A stretch of DNA of 46,367 nt from Prosthecobacter debontii (GTDB lineage: Bacteria > Verrucomicrobiota > Verrucomicrobiia > Verrucomicrobiales > Verrucomicrobiaceae): assembly GCA_945869675.1 (NCBI GenBank), contig CAMBPS010000017.1:1-46367 (forward strand), read 5' to 3'. The first letter of the stretch is position 1, and each line of letters starts with the position of its first letter. The translations under genes and the position numbers were made by a program. The notes beneath the pieces are model-generated. The model was not told where the DNA came from. It saw nothing but the letters and a program-made list of their open reading frames with translations, and made no database searches. Of the stretch, positions 18,038 to 27,789 are shown piece after piece.

Positions 18038-19378
18038 TCACGCAAACAGCTCACGGATAGGTTTGCCGCCGTTGATCAATTGCACCGGACGTCCGCTGCT
18101 GGTGTGGAGCACCTGATGCGGATCAATGCCGAGCTTTTGGTAAAGCGTCACCGCAAAATCCTCCGGAGAGTAGATGTTGTCGCTGGCATAGTAGCCCTTG
18201 GGATCGGTGGCACCGACGATACCGCCACGTGGCACACCCGCACCTGCGAAGAGGATGTTCATCGCGCCTGGCCAGTGGTCGCGACCCGAGTCCTTATTGA
18301 TCTTGGGGGTGCGTCCAAATTCGCCCAGCGCAATGACGAGCGTGCTTTCCAGCAGGCCTCGGCGGTCGAGATCGGTGATCAGTCCAGCCATGCCTTGGTC
18401 AAACTTGTTCATGAACTCGCCTTTACAGGTCTTGAATAAATCACGGTGATGATCCCAGCCGCCGTAGTTCACGGTGACAAAAGGCACGCCGACTTCGACG
18501 AGACGACGCGCCAGCAGCATGCGCTGGCCCACATCGTTACGACCGTAGAGATCACGCGTCTTGTCGTCTTCGAGCGAGATATCAAAGGCTTCTTGCGCAG
18601 GCTTGGAGGCGATCAAATCCACCGCCTGACCATAGAAGGTGTCAAAGCTCACGGCCGGATCCTCTGCCACAGCATCGTTCAGCCGTTTCATGCGGTCCAA
18701 CGAGTGGCGCAGCTCACGGCGCGCCATTCCGCGTGCATCGCTGATTTCAGAAGGCAGAACCACATCGCGCACCTTGAAGCCCTTGGCGTTTGGATCACCG
18801 CCTGCGACGAACGGCGCATGCTCCGCACCGAGGAAATTGGGGCCGCCACTGCGGGTGATGCTGGGCAGCGTCATGTAGGCCGGCAGGCCATTCTTCAAGC
18901 CGCGCTTGTAGCTGACCACACTGCCAAAAGAGGGGTGAAAGGTCACAAAGGCACCGCAGCCTACCGGCACCGGTGTGGGTGAGCCCGTCATCATGTAATG
19001 ATTGCCGCCACCATGATTCGGGTCCTTGTGAGTCACGCTGCGCACCACGGTGAACTTGTCTGCAGCCTTGGCCAGATGAGGCACGCATTCAGAGAAACGC
19101 ACACCAGGAACGCTGGTCGGAATCGTTCCGAATGAGCCGCGAATCTCGCTTGGAGCCTCTGGCTTGGGATCAAACATCTCGTAATGCGATGGACCGCCAT
19201 CGAGCCACACCAGGATGCAATTGACAGGCCTTGAAAGCGAAGGTTGCGGAGCCTGTGCTGCCATGGCTCGTGCACGCAGCAGATCCGTGAAGCCTAGACC
19301 ACCCCCAGCGGCGGTGAGACCGAGCTTCAGAAAATCACGCCGCATGTGGCCGGCGCAGTTGTGAGTGATTCGTGACAT
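18038..19378 (-). CDS. DUF1501 protein, Tat-exported (cluster 2)
   Basis: A 446-residue DUF1501 family protein. A twin-arginine motif RRDFLKLG at residues 13-20 is followed by a Gly/Ala/Leu-rich h-region. Typical segments are CILVWLDGGPSHYEMFDPKP and ALGEFGRTPKINKDSGRDHWP; in the related phosphatase/sulfatase fold such Asp/His segments line the metal site. The ATG at 19378 is used; an internal Met just before the RR motif (19345) is an alternative. It follows the fused cytochrome-PSD1 gene by 75 bases. It is paralogous to the protein at 1070-2494. The function is unknown but is consistently linked to PSD1-type cytochromes. Confidence 0.88.
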   Translation of the reverse strand: MSRITHNCAGHMRRDFLKLGLTAAGGGLGFTDLLRARAMAAQAPQPSLSRPVNCILVWLDGGPSHYEMFDPKPEAPSEIRGSFGTIPTSVPGVRFSECVPHLAKAADKFTVVRSVTHKDPNHGGGNHYMMTGSPTPVPVGCGAFVTFHPSFGSVVSYKRGLKNGLPAYMTLPSITRSGGPNFLGAEHAPFVAGGDPNAKGFKVRDVVLPSEISDARGMARRELRHSLDRMKRLNDAVAEDPAVSFDTFYGQAVDLIASKPAQEAFDISLEDDKTRDLYGRNDVGQRMLLARRLVEVGVPFVTVNYGGWDHHRDLFKTCKGEFMNKFDQGMAGLITDLDRRGLLESTLVIALGEFGRTPKINKDSGRDHWPGAMNILFAGAGVPRGGIVGATDPKGYYASDNIYSPEDFAVTLYQKLGIDPHQVLHTSSGRPVQLINGGKPIRELFA

Positions 19379-19453
19379 TCGTTCAGGTGGAGCGAGAGAT
19401 TGAGATTACGCGGGTTTTTGGAGGTTCTTGCGAAAGCGAAGAAAACATCTCTC

Positions 19454-22400
19454 TCAGTGATTAAACACAAACTCCGCTGAGTTCAGTAAGCTCCATAGCA
19501 CATCCTCGACGGCTGCCTGACGGTTCGTGACTTCTACATCCAGTGCCTTGCCGGCAATGGCCGATTCTTCGGCAGTCGGCAAGCGTGAGTAACAGGCGAG
19601 GTAGAGTTCCTCCATAATCTGCTGCGGCTTGAGGTCGCTCTTGGCCAGTCGCATCACGCGGCCTTTTGTGTTGGTAAGCATTTCCTGCAGCTTGGTGGAG
19701 TTCATCAGGTGCAGCGCCTGCACCACGCTGGGCTTGGCATCGCGTTCGCAGGGGCATTCTGAGCTGGCGTTGGGTCGGCCAAAGGCGTCCATGAATTGGC
19801 TCTCAAGCTTGTGGTTCCACGTCTGTTTCGCCAGCGCATCCAATGGCATTCCAGAGAAGACTTCGCGGGTCTCGGTGACTGCGCAGACAGCATCGAGAAG
19901 CGATTCCGCAGGCAGACGGCGGCGGTAGCTGCGACTGTAATTCTTCAAGTCGGCAACGTTCGTCTCGTTTGGCAGGCTGCTGAGGCGATAGGTTTGCGAA
20001 AGCAGGATGTTCCGCATGAGATGTTTCAAATCATAGCCGTGCTTCACAAAATCCTGCGCCAGCCAGTCGAGCAGTGGCGCATTGCTGGGCGGGTTCGAGG
20101 CGCGGAAGTCATCCACAGGATCGACGATACCACGGCCCATGAAGCTGGACCAAATGCGGTTCACAATGGCAGGCGCAAAGTAGGGATTGTGTGGGTTGGT
20201 CATCCAGTCCGCCAGCACGGCGCGCGGATCCTGGGTGTCTGCAAGAGCGATTTCTTTGTCTGCGGGCGGACGCGGTTTCAGGATGGCCTTGGTGACGGGA
20301 TGTTCAATGCCCGCTGCACCCGAAGCGGACCAGATCTGCTCGGGTTCACCGCTGATCGGCGCGGAAATGCCTTGGCCCTTGTGCTTCATTTGCGTGAAGA
20401 ATGCGGCCATCTGGTAGTAGTCGGTGAGGTCCCATTTCTCGGTCGGATGATGATGGCACTTCGCGCATTCAAGACGCACGCCAAGGAAGATCTGTCCGAT
20501 AAAAGTGGCGGCATCTACGGGTATGCGTTTGTCGCGCCAGATTGCCACTGGGCCGTGCTGATGTGTGTTGCCTTCGGCGGTCAGGAGTTCGCGCACAAAG
20601 CGGTCCCAAGGCTTGTTCTCGCGAAAGCTTTGACGAATCCATTGATCCAGCAAATACACCGGCTTCACTCCGACGCGTGAGGGATTGGGGCGAATCAGGT
20701 CACCCCACTTGATGGCCCAGTGGTCGGCCCACTCTGGGCGCTGCAGCAGAGCATCGACCCATTGCTCATATTTTTTAGGATCCTTGTTTGTGGCAAAGGC
20801 CCGGGCTTCAGCCACGGTGGGTAGCATGCCGATCGCATCCAGCGTGCTGCGACGCAGGAACTCAGCCTCTGTGCAGGTGTCACTCGGTAGATGGCCGAGC
20901 TTGAGTAGGCGTGCATAGACGAGTTTGTCGATCTCATTTCGAACGGTCAGCTTGGCGTAGTTTTCCGGTGGCAGCAGTTTCTCCGCAGGCACGGCCACGC
21001 GTGAGATGGCTACTTGTCCCATGTAACGTGCCACGATGACGGTCTCACCACTTTCGCTGGTCGTCTTCATCCGCCCGGTTTCATCCACTGAGGCGATGGA
21101 TTTTTCAGAGGAAATGTAGTCGGTCAGCCCCGTGACATCACGGGTTGTCCCATTGCTGTAGTGTGCCGTGACCTTAAACGACCCCGATTCATGTTTGCGG
21201 TAAGTCTTCTCGGTCGGCACCACTTCAATGCTCGTCAGTGCGGGCTGGTCAGGGGTTTCATAGGGCATGCCCTGGCGAATCCACTCGGCGATCGTCTTCG
21301 CCGATTCGGAGTCCGGCTCAAAACGCTGCCCACCTTCGTGCTGAACGCGAACCACAGACTTTTGCAGCAGCAGGCTGTCTTCAGGTAAAGATGGGAACAC
21401 CCGGCGACCACGTGAGTCCTTGACCAACTCCATGTAGTCGCCTTTGGGATCGTAGGCAAAGATCGAAAGTTTGAAGCCCGCTTGTCCGGACGCTTTCGCA
21501 TGGCAGCTACCTAGATTGCAGCCAGCCTTACTGAGCACAGGCAGGATGTCCTGCGTGAAGGACAATGCCTTGGGATTTAGCCTGGCTGCTGCAGCCGCAG
21601 GTCCGGTCAGTTTCGTGAGCTTCTGTTTTTCATCGAATTGGAAGACGTCGCCGACATCGGTGGCGGCGAAGATGCTTTTACCATCGGCTGTCATCACGGC
21701 GGCGTTCGGCAAAGATTCGAGAGTGGCGACCTTTTTGTCTGTGCCTGAGGTGAAGGCAAGTCGCACGCCGTCATGCGTTTTTAAATCGGTGACGACATGC
21801 ACATTGCCGTTGTCATTGAAGTAAGTGAGGCTGGTGGAATCTGGTGACCAGAGTAGCGCGTTCACCGGCGAAGATTTGTCTCCTAGAAGCATCAACATCT
21901 CCTTGCTGGCTATGTCCCAGACTTTCAGATCTTTGTCGGCGCTGCCTGTGGCCAGCCATTTGCCATCCGCGCTGAAACCCAGCGTCACAAGGTGTCCCAC
22001 ATGACCTTCGATCTTAGCGGTTTCCTTTAGCGAGGTGGCATCCCAAACCTTGGCCAGATTGTCAGCACCTCCAGTGGCGATCTGTTTGCCATCGCGACTC
22101 ATGGTGAGGCTCAAGACATTGTCCGCATGCGCCTCAACGGTCTGTGCAGGTTTTGGCTCGCCAAGTTTCCAACGATGCAGCACGCCTTTCTGGCTTATGG
22201 CTCCATCCGCAAGAATCAGGGTGGCATTGTCCATGAGAAATACCGCGCCTGTGATGCGGCCCTCCAGCGTCGCGGTCAAGGTATGCGCTAGCGGCCAGGT
22301 TGGTGCTTCAGTCTCTGCTTTGGTCGATACCTTGGTTTCAGGGGTCTTCCAAACTAAGACTGCTCTGTAACCACCTGCGGCGAGCAGGGTGCCTTGCGTA

Positions 22401-22969
22401 TTCCAGGCGAGCGACTGCACCACGTCTTTGTGTCCCTTGAGTGTCGCCACTACTGGCGCATCCTTTGCCGTCACATCACGAATCAACACTTGGTTGCCGT
22501 GTCCGACGGCCAGATGTTTGCCATCAGCACTTAATGCCATTGCCGTTGCGGGTGTGTGGTTAGCAGGCAGTATCGTTAGTTTATCCGCAGGCGTCAGTTC
22601 TCCAAACTTCTTTAGCGCGGCATTATCCCAGGGTGCTCCCGCATTCACCCAGGCTTTTAATAGGTTGATCTGCTTTTCCGGCATCTGCTTCTTTGGCGGC
22701 ATGTGTGCATCCCCGGGATCATTGAGAACTTTGATCAGCGCGCTTTGATCAGCCTCTCCTGGCTGGAATGAAGCTCCGTTTTCACCACCCTTCAGGGCTA
22801 GTTCACGCGTCTCCAGTGACAGTCCACCTTTCTGTTTCTCCGCATTGTGGCAGCTCAGGCACTGCGTCTTCAGCAGACCCATTGCCTGGGAAGGATGCAC
22901 CGTCGCCACCTCCGCAGTGAGCGCGGAGGTGAAAAGAATAAAGACAAGAGCATGGCAACTTTGGATCAT
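19454..22969 (-). CDS. Fused PSCyt1-WD40-PSD1 cytochrome (DUF1549/DUF1553)
   Basis: A 1171-residue exported protein that joins in one chain what cluster 1 encodes in two genes. Order: signal peptide (residues 1-19); PSCyt1 cytochrome with CLSCH (Cys37, Cys40, His41); WD40 repeats at about 130-460 (for example MSRDGKQIATGGADNLAKVW); a second cytochrome region with CNLGSCH (CX4CH, Cys484, Cys489, His490); a BIG2-like segment; DUF1549; CAKCHHHP (Cys835, Cys838, His839); and DUF1553 to the end (LLNSAEFVFNH). It probably handles electrons at the cell envelope with its DUF1501 partner. ATG 22969 gives a clean signal peptide; a TTG at 22981 would add four residues. First gene of cluster 2. Confidence 0.88.
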   Translation of the reverse strand: MIQSCHALVFILFTSALTAEVATVHPSQAMGLLKTQCLSCHNAEKQKGGLSLETRELALKGGENGASFQPGEADQSALIKVLNDPGDAHMPPKKQMPEKQINLLKAWVNAGAPWDNAALKKFGELTPADKLTILPANHTPATAMALSADGKHLAVGHGNQVLIRDVTAKDAPVVATLKGHKDVVQSLAWNTQGTLLAAGGYRAVLVWKTPETKVSTKAETEAPTWPLAHTLTATLEGRITGAVFLMDNATLILADGAISQKGVLHRWKLGEPKPAQTVEAHADNVLSLTMSRDGKQIATGGADNLAKVWDATSLKETAKIEGHVGHLVTLGFSADGKWLATGSADKDLKVWDIASKEMLMLLGDKSSPVNALLWSPDSTSLTYFNDNGNVHVVTDLKTHDGVRLAFTSGTDKKVATLESLPNAAVMTADGKSIFAATDVGDVFQFDEKQKLTKLTGPAAAAARLNPKALSFTQDILPVLSKAGCNLGSCHAKASGQAGFKLSIFAYDPKGDYMELVKDSRGRRVFPSLPEDSLLLQKSVVRVQHEGGQRFEPDSESAKTIAEWIRQGMPYETPDQPALTSIEVVPTEKTYRKHESGSFKVTAHYSNGTTRDVTGLTDYISSEKSIASVDETGRMKTTSESGETVIVARYMGQVAISRVAVPAEKLLPPENYAKLTVRNEIDKLVYARLLKLGHLPSDTCTEAEFLRRSTLDAIGMLPTVAEARAFATNKDPKKYEQWVDALLQRPEWADHWAIKWGDLIRPNPSRVGVKPVYLLDQWIRQSFRENKPWDRFVRELLTAEGNTHQHGPVAIWRDKRIPVDAATFIGQIFLGVRLECAKCHHHPTEKWDLTDYYQMAAFFTQMKHKGQGISAPISGEPEQIWSASGAAGIEHPVTKAILKPRPPADKEIALADTQDPRAVLADWMTNPHNPYFAPAIVNRIWSSFMGRGIVDPVDDFRASNPPSNAPLLDWLAQDFVKHGYDLKHLMRNILLSQTYRLSSLPNETNVADLKNYSRSYRRRLPAESLLDAVCAVTETREVFSGMPLDALAKQTWNHKLESQFMDAFGRPNASSECPCERDAKPSVVQALHLMNSTKLQEMLTNTKGRVMRLAKSDLKPQQIMEELYLACYSRLPTAEESAIAGKALDVEVTNRQAAVEDVLWSLLNSAEFVFNH

Positions 22970-23295
22970 AGTTCGGCTCAAACTACGCCCTCACCTGCAA
23001 AGCTCTTGCCATTGATCCTAAGTGTAATCCGCTAGGACCGCATCTTTCTCCGCTTTTTACAGTCACCCAAGCCGGGGCACTTCGTTTGAAAAACAATGGG
23101 TGGGTTGGATTTCAGACCTTGTTGGGTAAGGTTTGAGATGCCGTTCATGGGTTGCAGATTCGGTTTATCTCGGAGCTTCACAAACTCTTAACAATCTGGC
23201 TGATTACAAGATTGACTTCTCGGGTTTAGAGTAAGAAACGAGTAGTCATCAACTTTTGTTCAAAGGCTCCGAGTGGAGCGTTTTATTCTCATTTT
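22970..23295. other. Divergent intergenic region between cluster 2 and the GTPase operon
   Basis: No gene is visible in these 326 bases. They must hold promoters for both the minus-strand cluster 2 and the plus-strand GTPase operon. A TTGACT near 23212 resembles a -35 box, but no good -10 lies at the right distance. A short hairpin stands just before the GTPase start and is listed separately. Confidence 0.6.
23266..23288 (+). promoter_or_regulatory. Leader hairpin with T-rich tail before the GTPase gene
   Basis: GCTCC-gagt-GGAGC (23266-23279) followed by GTTTTATT lies 16 bases before the ATG at 23296. It has the outline of a small terminator or of a 5'-UTR hairpin that could affect expression of the whole operon. 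The stem is only 5 bp, so chance cannot be excluded. Confidence 0.3.
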
Positions 23296-25104
23296 ATGGT
23301 AACCCCAAAAATTCGTCCTTTTGCACCTCGAGTTTGCCTTCTGAATTGTGCCAATGGTGAGCGGTCGATTGTGGCGGCAACCCCTTTTATTTTTGGGGCG
23401 AGTGCAGCCGTTGATTTTCGTTTAGCTTCCCCGAATTGTCCGCCAGTGCTTGGAACGATCCAACAGCGTAGAGATGAATTTGAAGTCACGATTCATAGCG
23501 ATGGCACTGCTCTCGTCGATGGTGCCCCAGGGTCGCAGTTTACGCTCATCCTGGGCGAGGAGCACACGCTGAGCGCTGGTGGTGAGGTTTTAGCTTTCAA
23601 ATGCTGCGCTGATCCTCAGGAGTGGTTGGCCTTTGGTCATGAGATGTTCTGGCACTTTTTCGATGCGGAGGCGCGTCAGTGGTATGGCCCCTTCAGTCCT
23701 GAGGAATTGCGCGATTATCTGACGAAGCAGACACCTGAACAAGCGGCGGAAAACTTAGTGATGCCAGCGGGACTTCGTGACGTGGGTTTCTTTGTGAAAG
23801 ACATCCTTTCCATTTTACCAGAGCGTGTCGTTGTCACTGAGCGTGATGATCATGCGCAGGCAGTGCATGCTGAGCCGGTTAACACGGAGTACGGTGAATT
23901 TACCTGTCCTGTGTGCTGGTTTAAATTTGATCGTGGAGATGCCATGAATATCTCTGTTCATGCGGCTTTGCGCGGTGATCCGTTGCTTGGAGAAGATGCC
24001 ATGCAACGCTTTCACGCTACCCGTTTCACGGATCGTGGGCAGGCCATTGATGCCATGGGTATTGCCGCGCCTGATCTCGCTTGTCCCCATTGTCGTCGCA
24101 AGTTGCCTCCCGGCTTCATGGAGACCCCGCACCATATCTTTTCGGTCGTCGGGGCGCCATCATCTGGAAAGTCCTATTATCTAAGTGTCCTCACGCGGAC
24201 GTTGCAGACGAGTCTGTATCAGAATTTTGGGGTCACTTTTCGTGATGCTGATCCTTCTGAAAATGTCATTCTCACCCAAATGCGCACGCAGCTGTTTTCA
24301 GCCTCCACGCCTGAAGACGCTTTCTTAGCCAAAACAGAGCTCGAAGGCATGCTCTACGAGACACTTCCGCGCCTTGGTCGGAAGGTGCGTCTGCCCAAGC
24401 CGTTTGTCTTTAAACTCTCGCGCAGGCATGATCACGAGACAGATTTTTCCATTGTCTTCTATGATAACGCGGGTGAGCATTTTGAGCCGACACGCAACAG
24501 TGCCGATTCCCCAGGTGCGCAGCACATTGCCGTAGCTTCTGGTATTTTCTTCCTCTTTGATCCACTGCATAACACGGAGTTTCGTCAGCGCTTAAAAGGT
24601 GTTCGCGATCCGCAAATTCAAAGTCGCCGATTAGATCAGCAGGATGTGATTCTGGCAGAAACAGAAGTTCGTATCAAAAGCGTGCTCGGTTTGGATTCGC
24701 GGGACTGCATCGATACACCTTTTGCGGTGATGGTGGGCAAGAGCGATACGTGGGAGTCTCTGTTAGGTCCTGAGCCGTTGCTTCCAAGTATCGAAAAAGG
24801 AGCCATTTTAACCTCTAACATTCGGATCAATTCTGATCGTATCCGAACGCTCCTTCTGGAGCTTTGTCCAGCCATCGTCTCCAATGCTGAAGCTATATCA
24901 TCCAATGTTTGTTACTTTGCGATTAGTCCGTTAGGTTGTTCTCCGGTTCAGTTCACTGACCTCGAAGGGCATACCCGTATTGGACCAGATCCACAGCTGA
25001 TGAACCCTAGGCATGTGGAATGTCCGACACTTTGGGTTCTCTCGCAGATTGCACCAGAAGTAGTGCCGAAGGTGGTGGTCGATCGTTCAGAAAATATGAT
25101 GTAA
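23296..25104 (+). CDS. P-loop GTPase with FHA-like, GYF_2-like and zinc-ribbon regions (DO-GTPase2-like)
   Basis: A 602-residue cytosolic protein. Residues about 28-105 read as a degenerate FHA-like beta-sandwich (FIFGASAAVDFRL ... TALVDG ... LSAGGEVLAF). About 115-165 contains a GYF_2-like motif (WYGPFSPEEL from residue 129). A split zinc ribbon follows, CPVC at 204-207 and CPHC at 263-266, with an insert between. The P-loop domain has Walker A GAPSSGKS (286-293), a G3-like DNAGE (390-394) after FSIVFY, and a possible G4 variant VGKSD (Lys482, Asp484). This layout recalls the Double-GTPase 2 family described from bacterial conflict systems; that name is from memory and needs a profile search. 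It is the first gene of a seven-gene operon, directly before its presumed GTPase-associated partner. Confidence 0.75.
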   Translation: MVTPKIRPFAPRVCLLNCANGERSIVAATPFIFGASAAVDFRLASPNCPPVLGTIQQRRDEFEVTIHSDGTALVDGAPGSQFTLILGEEHTLSAGGEVLAFKCCADPQEWLAFGHEMFWHFFDAEARQWYGPFSPEELRDYLTKQTPEQAAENLVMPAGLRDVGFFVKDILSILPERVVVTERDDHAQAVHAEPVNTEYGEFTCPVCWFKFDRGDAMNISVHAALRGDPLLGEDAMQRFHATRFTDRGQAIDAMGIAAPDLACPHCRRKLPPGFMETPHHIFSVVGAPSSGKSYYLSVLTRTLQTSLYQNFGVTFRDADPSENVILTQMRTQLFSASTPEDAFLAKTELEGMLYETLPRLGRKVRLPKPFVFKLSRRHDHETDFSIVFYDNAGEHFEPTRNSADSPGAQHIAVASGIFFLFDPLHNTEFRQRLKGVRDPQIQSRRLDQQDVILAETEVRIKSVLGLDSRDCIDTPFAVMVGKSDTWESLLGPEPLLPSIEKGAILTSNIRINSDRIRTLLLELCPAIVSNAEAISSNVCYFAISPLGCSPVQFTDLEGHTRIGPDPQLMNPRHVECPTLWVLSQIAPEVVPKVVVDRSENMM

Positions 25105-25120
25105 GTTATCGTGATTTACC

Positions 25121-27775
25121 ATGGCTTGGCAACTTATCTACACCTCAGCACCTCGCCTGCTTGAAGCCGGTCGAACGGGCTTTGGCACGGTGGCTAGGCA
25201 TCGGGCTGTGGGTGAACTCGTTGCTGGTGCCGTTGAGCGTTTGTCACAGTTTGCACGGCTGGCAGGATTGGGCGCACGCAGAGTCGTTCGCAGTCATCGC
25301 ATCATCACTGCTGGGGCTTCACAGGTTCATGTTTTTAGCTGCATTAGAGATGCGGGATCAGACTACACAGGTCGCACAAATCATCTGGCGCATCATCTGA
25401 TTGCGGAAGCCCGTGAAGTCAGAATGGCGGCAGAGGCAGGTATCACTCCAGCAGATATCCTGATGCAAATGCACTGGCGCACGTCATGGAGTGAGTCGCC
25501 ACGTTTTTTTGAGCCTCTCGAAGAAGTCTCGCTCATGAGTCTTCGGGCTCGTATGCTAGGATCTGCTTGGGAACATCTGATTGGAAGTGCTAACTTCAAT
25601 GCTCTGCCTTTACAGACACCACGCTGTTTCATCATTCTACCTGGTGAAACGGATGCGCTACCATTGATTCAAGAATCACTGAAATCCATGGGTGCAGAGT
25701 CTGCGCAGGTCAGCTTCACCACTCAATTAGAGCCGACGGATGACGTGGCCGGGCTTCGTTGGGTGGCCATGAATGACAGTTCACCACTCCGACAACAGGC
25801 GGACGGCATCGCACGTGCAGTGCTTAATCTGACGCAAGCGCAATCGTTGCCAAAGCTTGTTACTGCATCGAAAGAGCCAGCTATTCGCAGTTCAAGAGAA
25901 TCGCTGCTGCCGATAAATGCGCAGTCTTATCCAGCTATCAAAATGAGTCTGCCATCAATGACTGCCCCGAGCAGTTTCATGGAGGCTTTGCATCCTTTGC
26001 CAAAAGCACGTTCAGGAAGCTTTGCCGCCATCATGCTTACGGCAGTCTTATTGATAGGGGCTGGCATCACGGCGTATTTTTGGTTGGATCAACAAACGAA
26101 ACCGCAGAGCCCCAGAACGGCAGTCGATCTGGCTAAGCGGGTTGATGAACTCTGGCAAAAACATCGTTTGGCGCTGCCTATGACTTCCATTTGGTTAAAA
26201 GGTCAGGCTAATGCAGGACTGATCGAATCCCATGATAAGGCGCTTCGTCTGCTCATGCAGAGTTTGCGAGAGCCGCTTCAGTTGATCGATATTCCACGTC
26301 CTGAATCGACTCAGGATGAATTCATGGATATGCTGCAAAGCTATAGTCAATGGCAGAGGTTCGTCAGTGACTCTGCGCGTGATGCCGTTTGGTCAGGAGA
26401 GGCAGTGACGGAGATCAGGATCCAAGCTCGTGTGCGATTGGATCAAGAGGATCGCTTGTGGAAAAAATTCAGCACAAGCTTTGAGCGAGTACCGCTTCAT
26501 CCTGATGTGCTGAGGCAAGAAATTAGCGCTCAAGTATTGAAGCGAATGAATCAAACTACCGCGCCAAATGGCGTGGTTGAAGACTGGTGTGACATCATCA
26601 CCATGACCCTGATTCCTAGGCCTCCTTGGCCGGATTTATGGGTGCGAATCTCTCGGTTTCCAGCTTTCCCTGCGGCCTTAGCGATTTCGGAGCAAGCCAT
26701 CTTGAGGGAAGCGGCAGAAGATAGCGAAGTCCCCCCATGGTTACAGCAGTTTGCTCAAAAACGACTACAACAGTGCGCCGAGATGAGTCGGACTGATGCG
26801 GAAGTGCGCACTGCCACGCAAGCGGCGCAGAAGACTTCTCAAGCCGAGCTGCAAATCACGGCGGCAGATGGCCCCACTTCAATGCATCCGCGCTACATCA
26901 TTTTCAAATCGGTAGAAGAAGGCTTGAGTCATGCTTTAGAAAAGTTGCCCGATCTGCCAGTGCAAGATGACATGCAAATCATCGCTGGTGCTGCTGGATT
27001 TAGTGAAAGTAATCTCGTGCGCTGGCGCGCCCTTGGTGGCCCAGGCGTGTATCGCAAAAGCTTCATCGATTCTATGACTCTGGAGATCCGCGATCAGCGT
27101 CTGATTAAAGTTCCGACGGAGCAAGATTCCTGGCGCATCCTCGGGCGTTCATCGACCGGCAGTTCTGTTCTTTTTGAGGTCTTATTTTTGGCGCGGAAGG
27201 CCTTGCCAACCGAGGTTTGGCACACACACCCAGCTTTCAGTTTTCAGAGCCAGCATAATGGTCAGCGCACCCTGTTGGATGGGTCAGCAGCGCGTTGGCT
27301 GTCACAGATTTCATTCATCGGAGCTCCGTCAAAATTGCGTTTGCAGAGTATCGAAGATCCGGCGCGGCTCTATTGCCTGCGTCTTGAGGCTGATCAGGCT
27401 GTGGTGGAAAATGAAACGAAGCAGCAGCGTTCAGCTGTCGCGGTTTCAAGGGTGACCGCCATCAGTGCTGAGATTGAAAATTTAAAACAGGGCATTCGCA
27501 TTGATCAGCAGCGCCAAGTCGAGATCGCTGAAGGGAATTTGGCTAAACGGGAAAAAGAAGAAAGTCAGACCCGATCCCAAGAAGCAATCTCAAACAAAGA
27601 ACGACGCATCATGGAAATGGAAGAAGAGGTGCGTGGTCTCACAGCCCTAACGGCAGAGCCTGCGCCGCTTGTTGGCATTCCTTCGGGTAGATATTCCCTG
27701 ATGGCCATCCTTTCTGATCCGGATGGTCATGAAAATGCATCCCGGTTGTGTGAGTTGACCATCACCTCTCAATAA
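25121..27775 (+). CDS. GAP1-N2-like GTPase-associated protein with one membrane segment
   Basis: An 884-residue protein. Residues about 1-250 match the remembered pattern of the GTPase-associated protein 1 N-terminal domain type 2 (LIYTSAPRLLEAGRTGFGTVARH ... SQVHVFSCIRDAGSDYTGR ... NHLAHHLI). One membrane segment follows at about 297-322 (FAAIMLTAVLLIGAGITAYF) with basic residues on its N-side, so the GAP1 part should face the cytosol and the large C-terminal part the periplasm. A coiled-coil stretch lies at about 785-850, before a small C-terminal beta region. It starts 16 bases after the GTPase gene. Inference: it senses or regulates the GTPase and passes the signal through the membrane. 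Confidence 0.7.
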   Translation: MAWQLIYTSAPRLLEAGRTGFGTVARHRAVGELVAGAVERLSQFARLAGLGARRVVRSHRIITAGASQVHVFSCIRDAGSDYTGRTNHLAHHLIAEAREVRMAAEAGITPADILMQMHWRTSWSESPRFFEPLEEVSLMSLRARMLGSAWEHLIGSANFNALPLQTPRCFIILPGETDALPLIQESLKSMGAESAQVSFTTQLEPTDDVAGLRWVAMNDSSPLRQQADGIARAVLNLTQAQSLPKLVTASKEPAIRSSRESLLPINAQSYPAIKMSLPSMTAPSSFMEALHPLPKARSGSFAAIMLTAVLLIGAGITAYFWLDQQTKPQSPRTAVDLAKRVDELWQKHRLALPMTSIWLKGQANAGLIESHDKALRLLMQSLREPLQLIDIPRPESTQDEFMDMLQSYSQWQRFVSDSARDAVWSGEAVTEIRIQARVRLDQEDRLWKKFSTSFERVPLHPDVLRQEISAQVLKRMNQTTAPNGVVEDWCDIITMTLIPRPPWPDLWVRISRFPAFPAALAISEQAILREAAEDSEVPPWLQQFAQKRLQQCAEMSRTDAEVRTATQAAQKTSQAELQITAADGPTSMHPRYIIFKSVEEGLSHALEKLPDLPVQDDMQIIAGAAGFSESNLVRWRALGGPGVYRKSFIDSMTLEIRDQRLIKVPTEQDSWRILGRSSTGSSVLFEVLFLARKALPTEVWHTHPAFSFQSQHNGQRTLLDGSAARWLSQISFIGAPSKLRLQSIEDPARLYCLRLEADQAVVENETKQQRSAVAVSRVTAISAEIENLKQGIRIDQQRQVEIAEGNLAKREKEESQTRSQEAISNKERRIMEMEEEVRGLTALTAEPAPLVGIPSGRYSLMAILSDPDGHENASRLCELTITSQ

Positions 27776-27789
27776 TCCAAGAACGAATT

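Noticed and set aside
25020-25400. 126-codon open frame spanning the junction of the GTPase and GAP1-like genes
   Set aside because: It overlaps both well-supported genes in another frame and has no recognisable domain.
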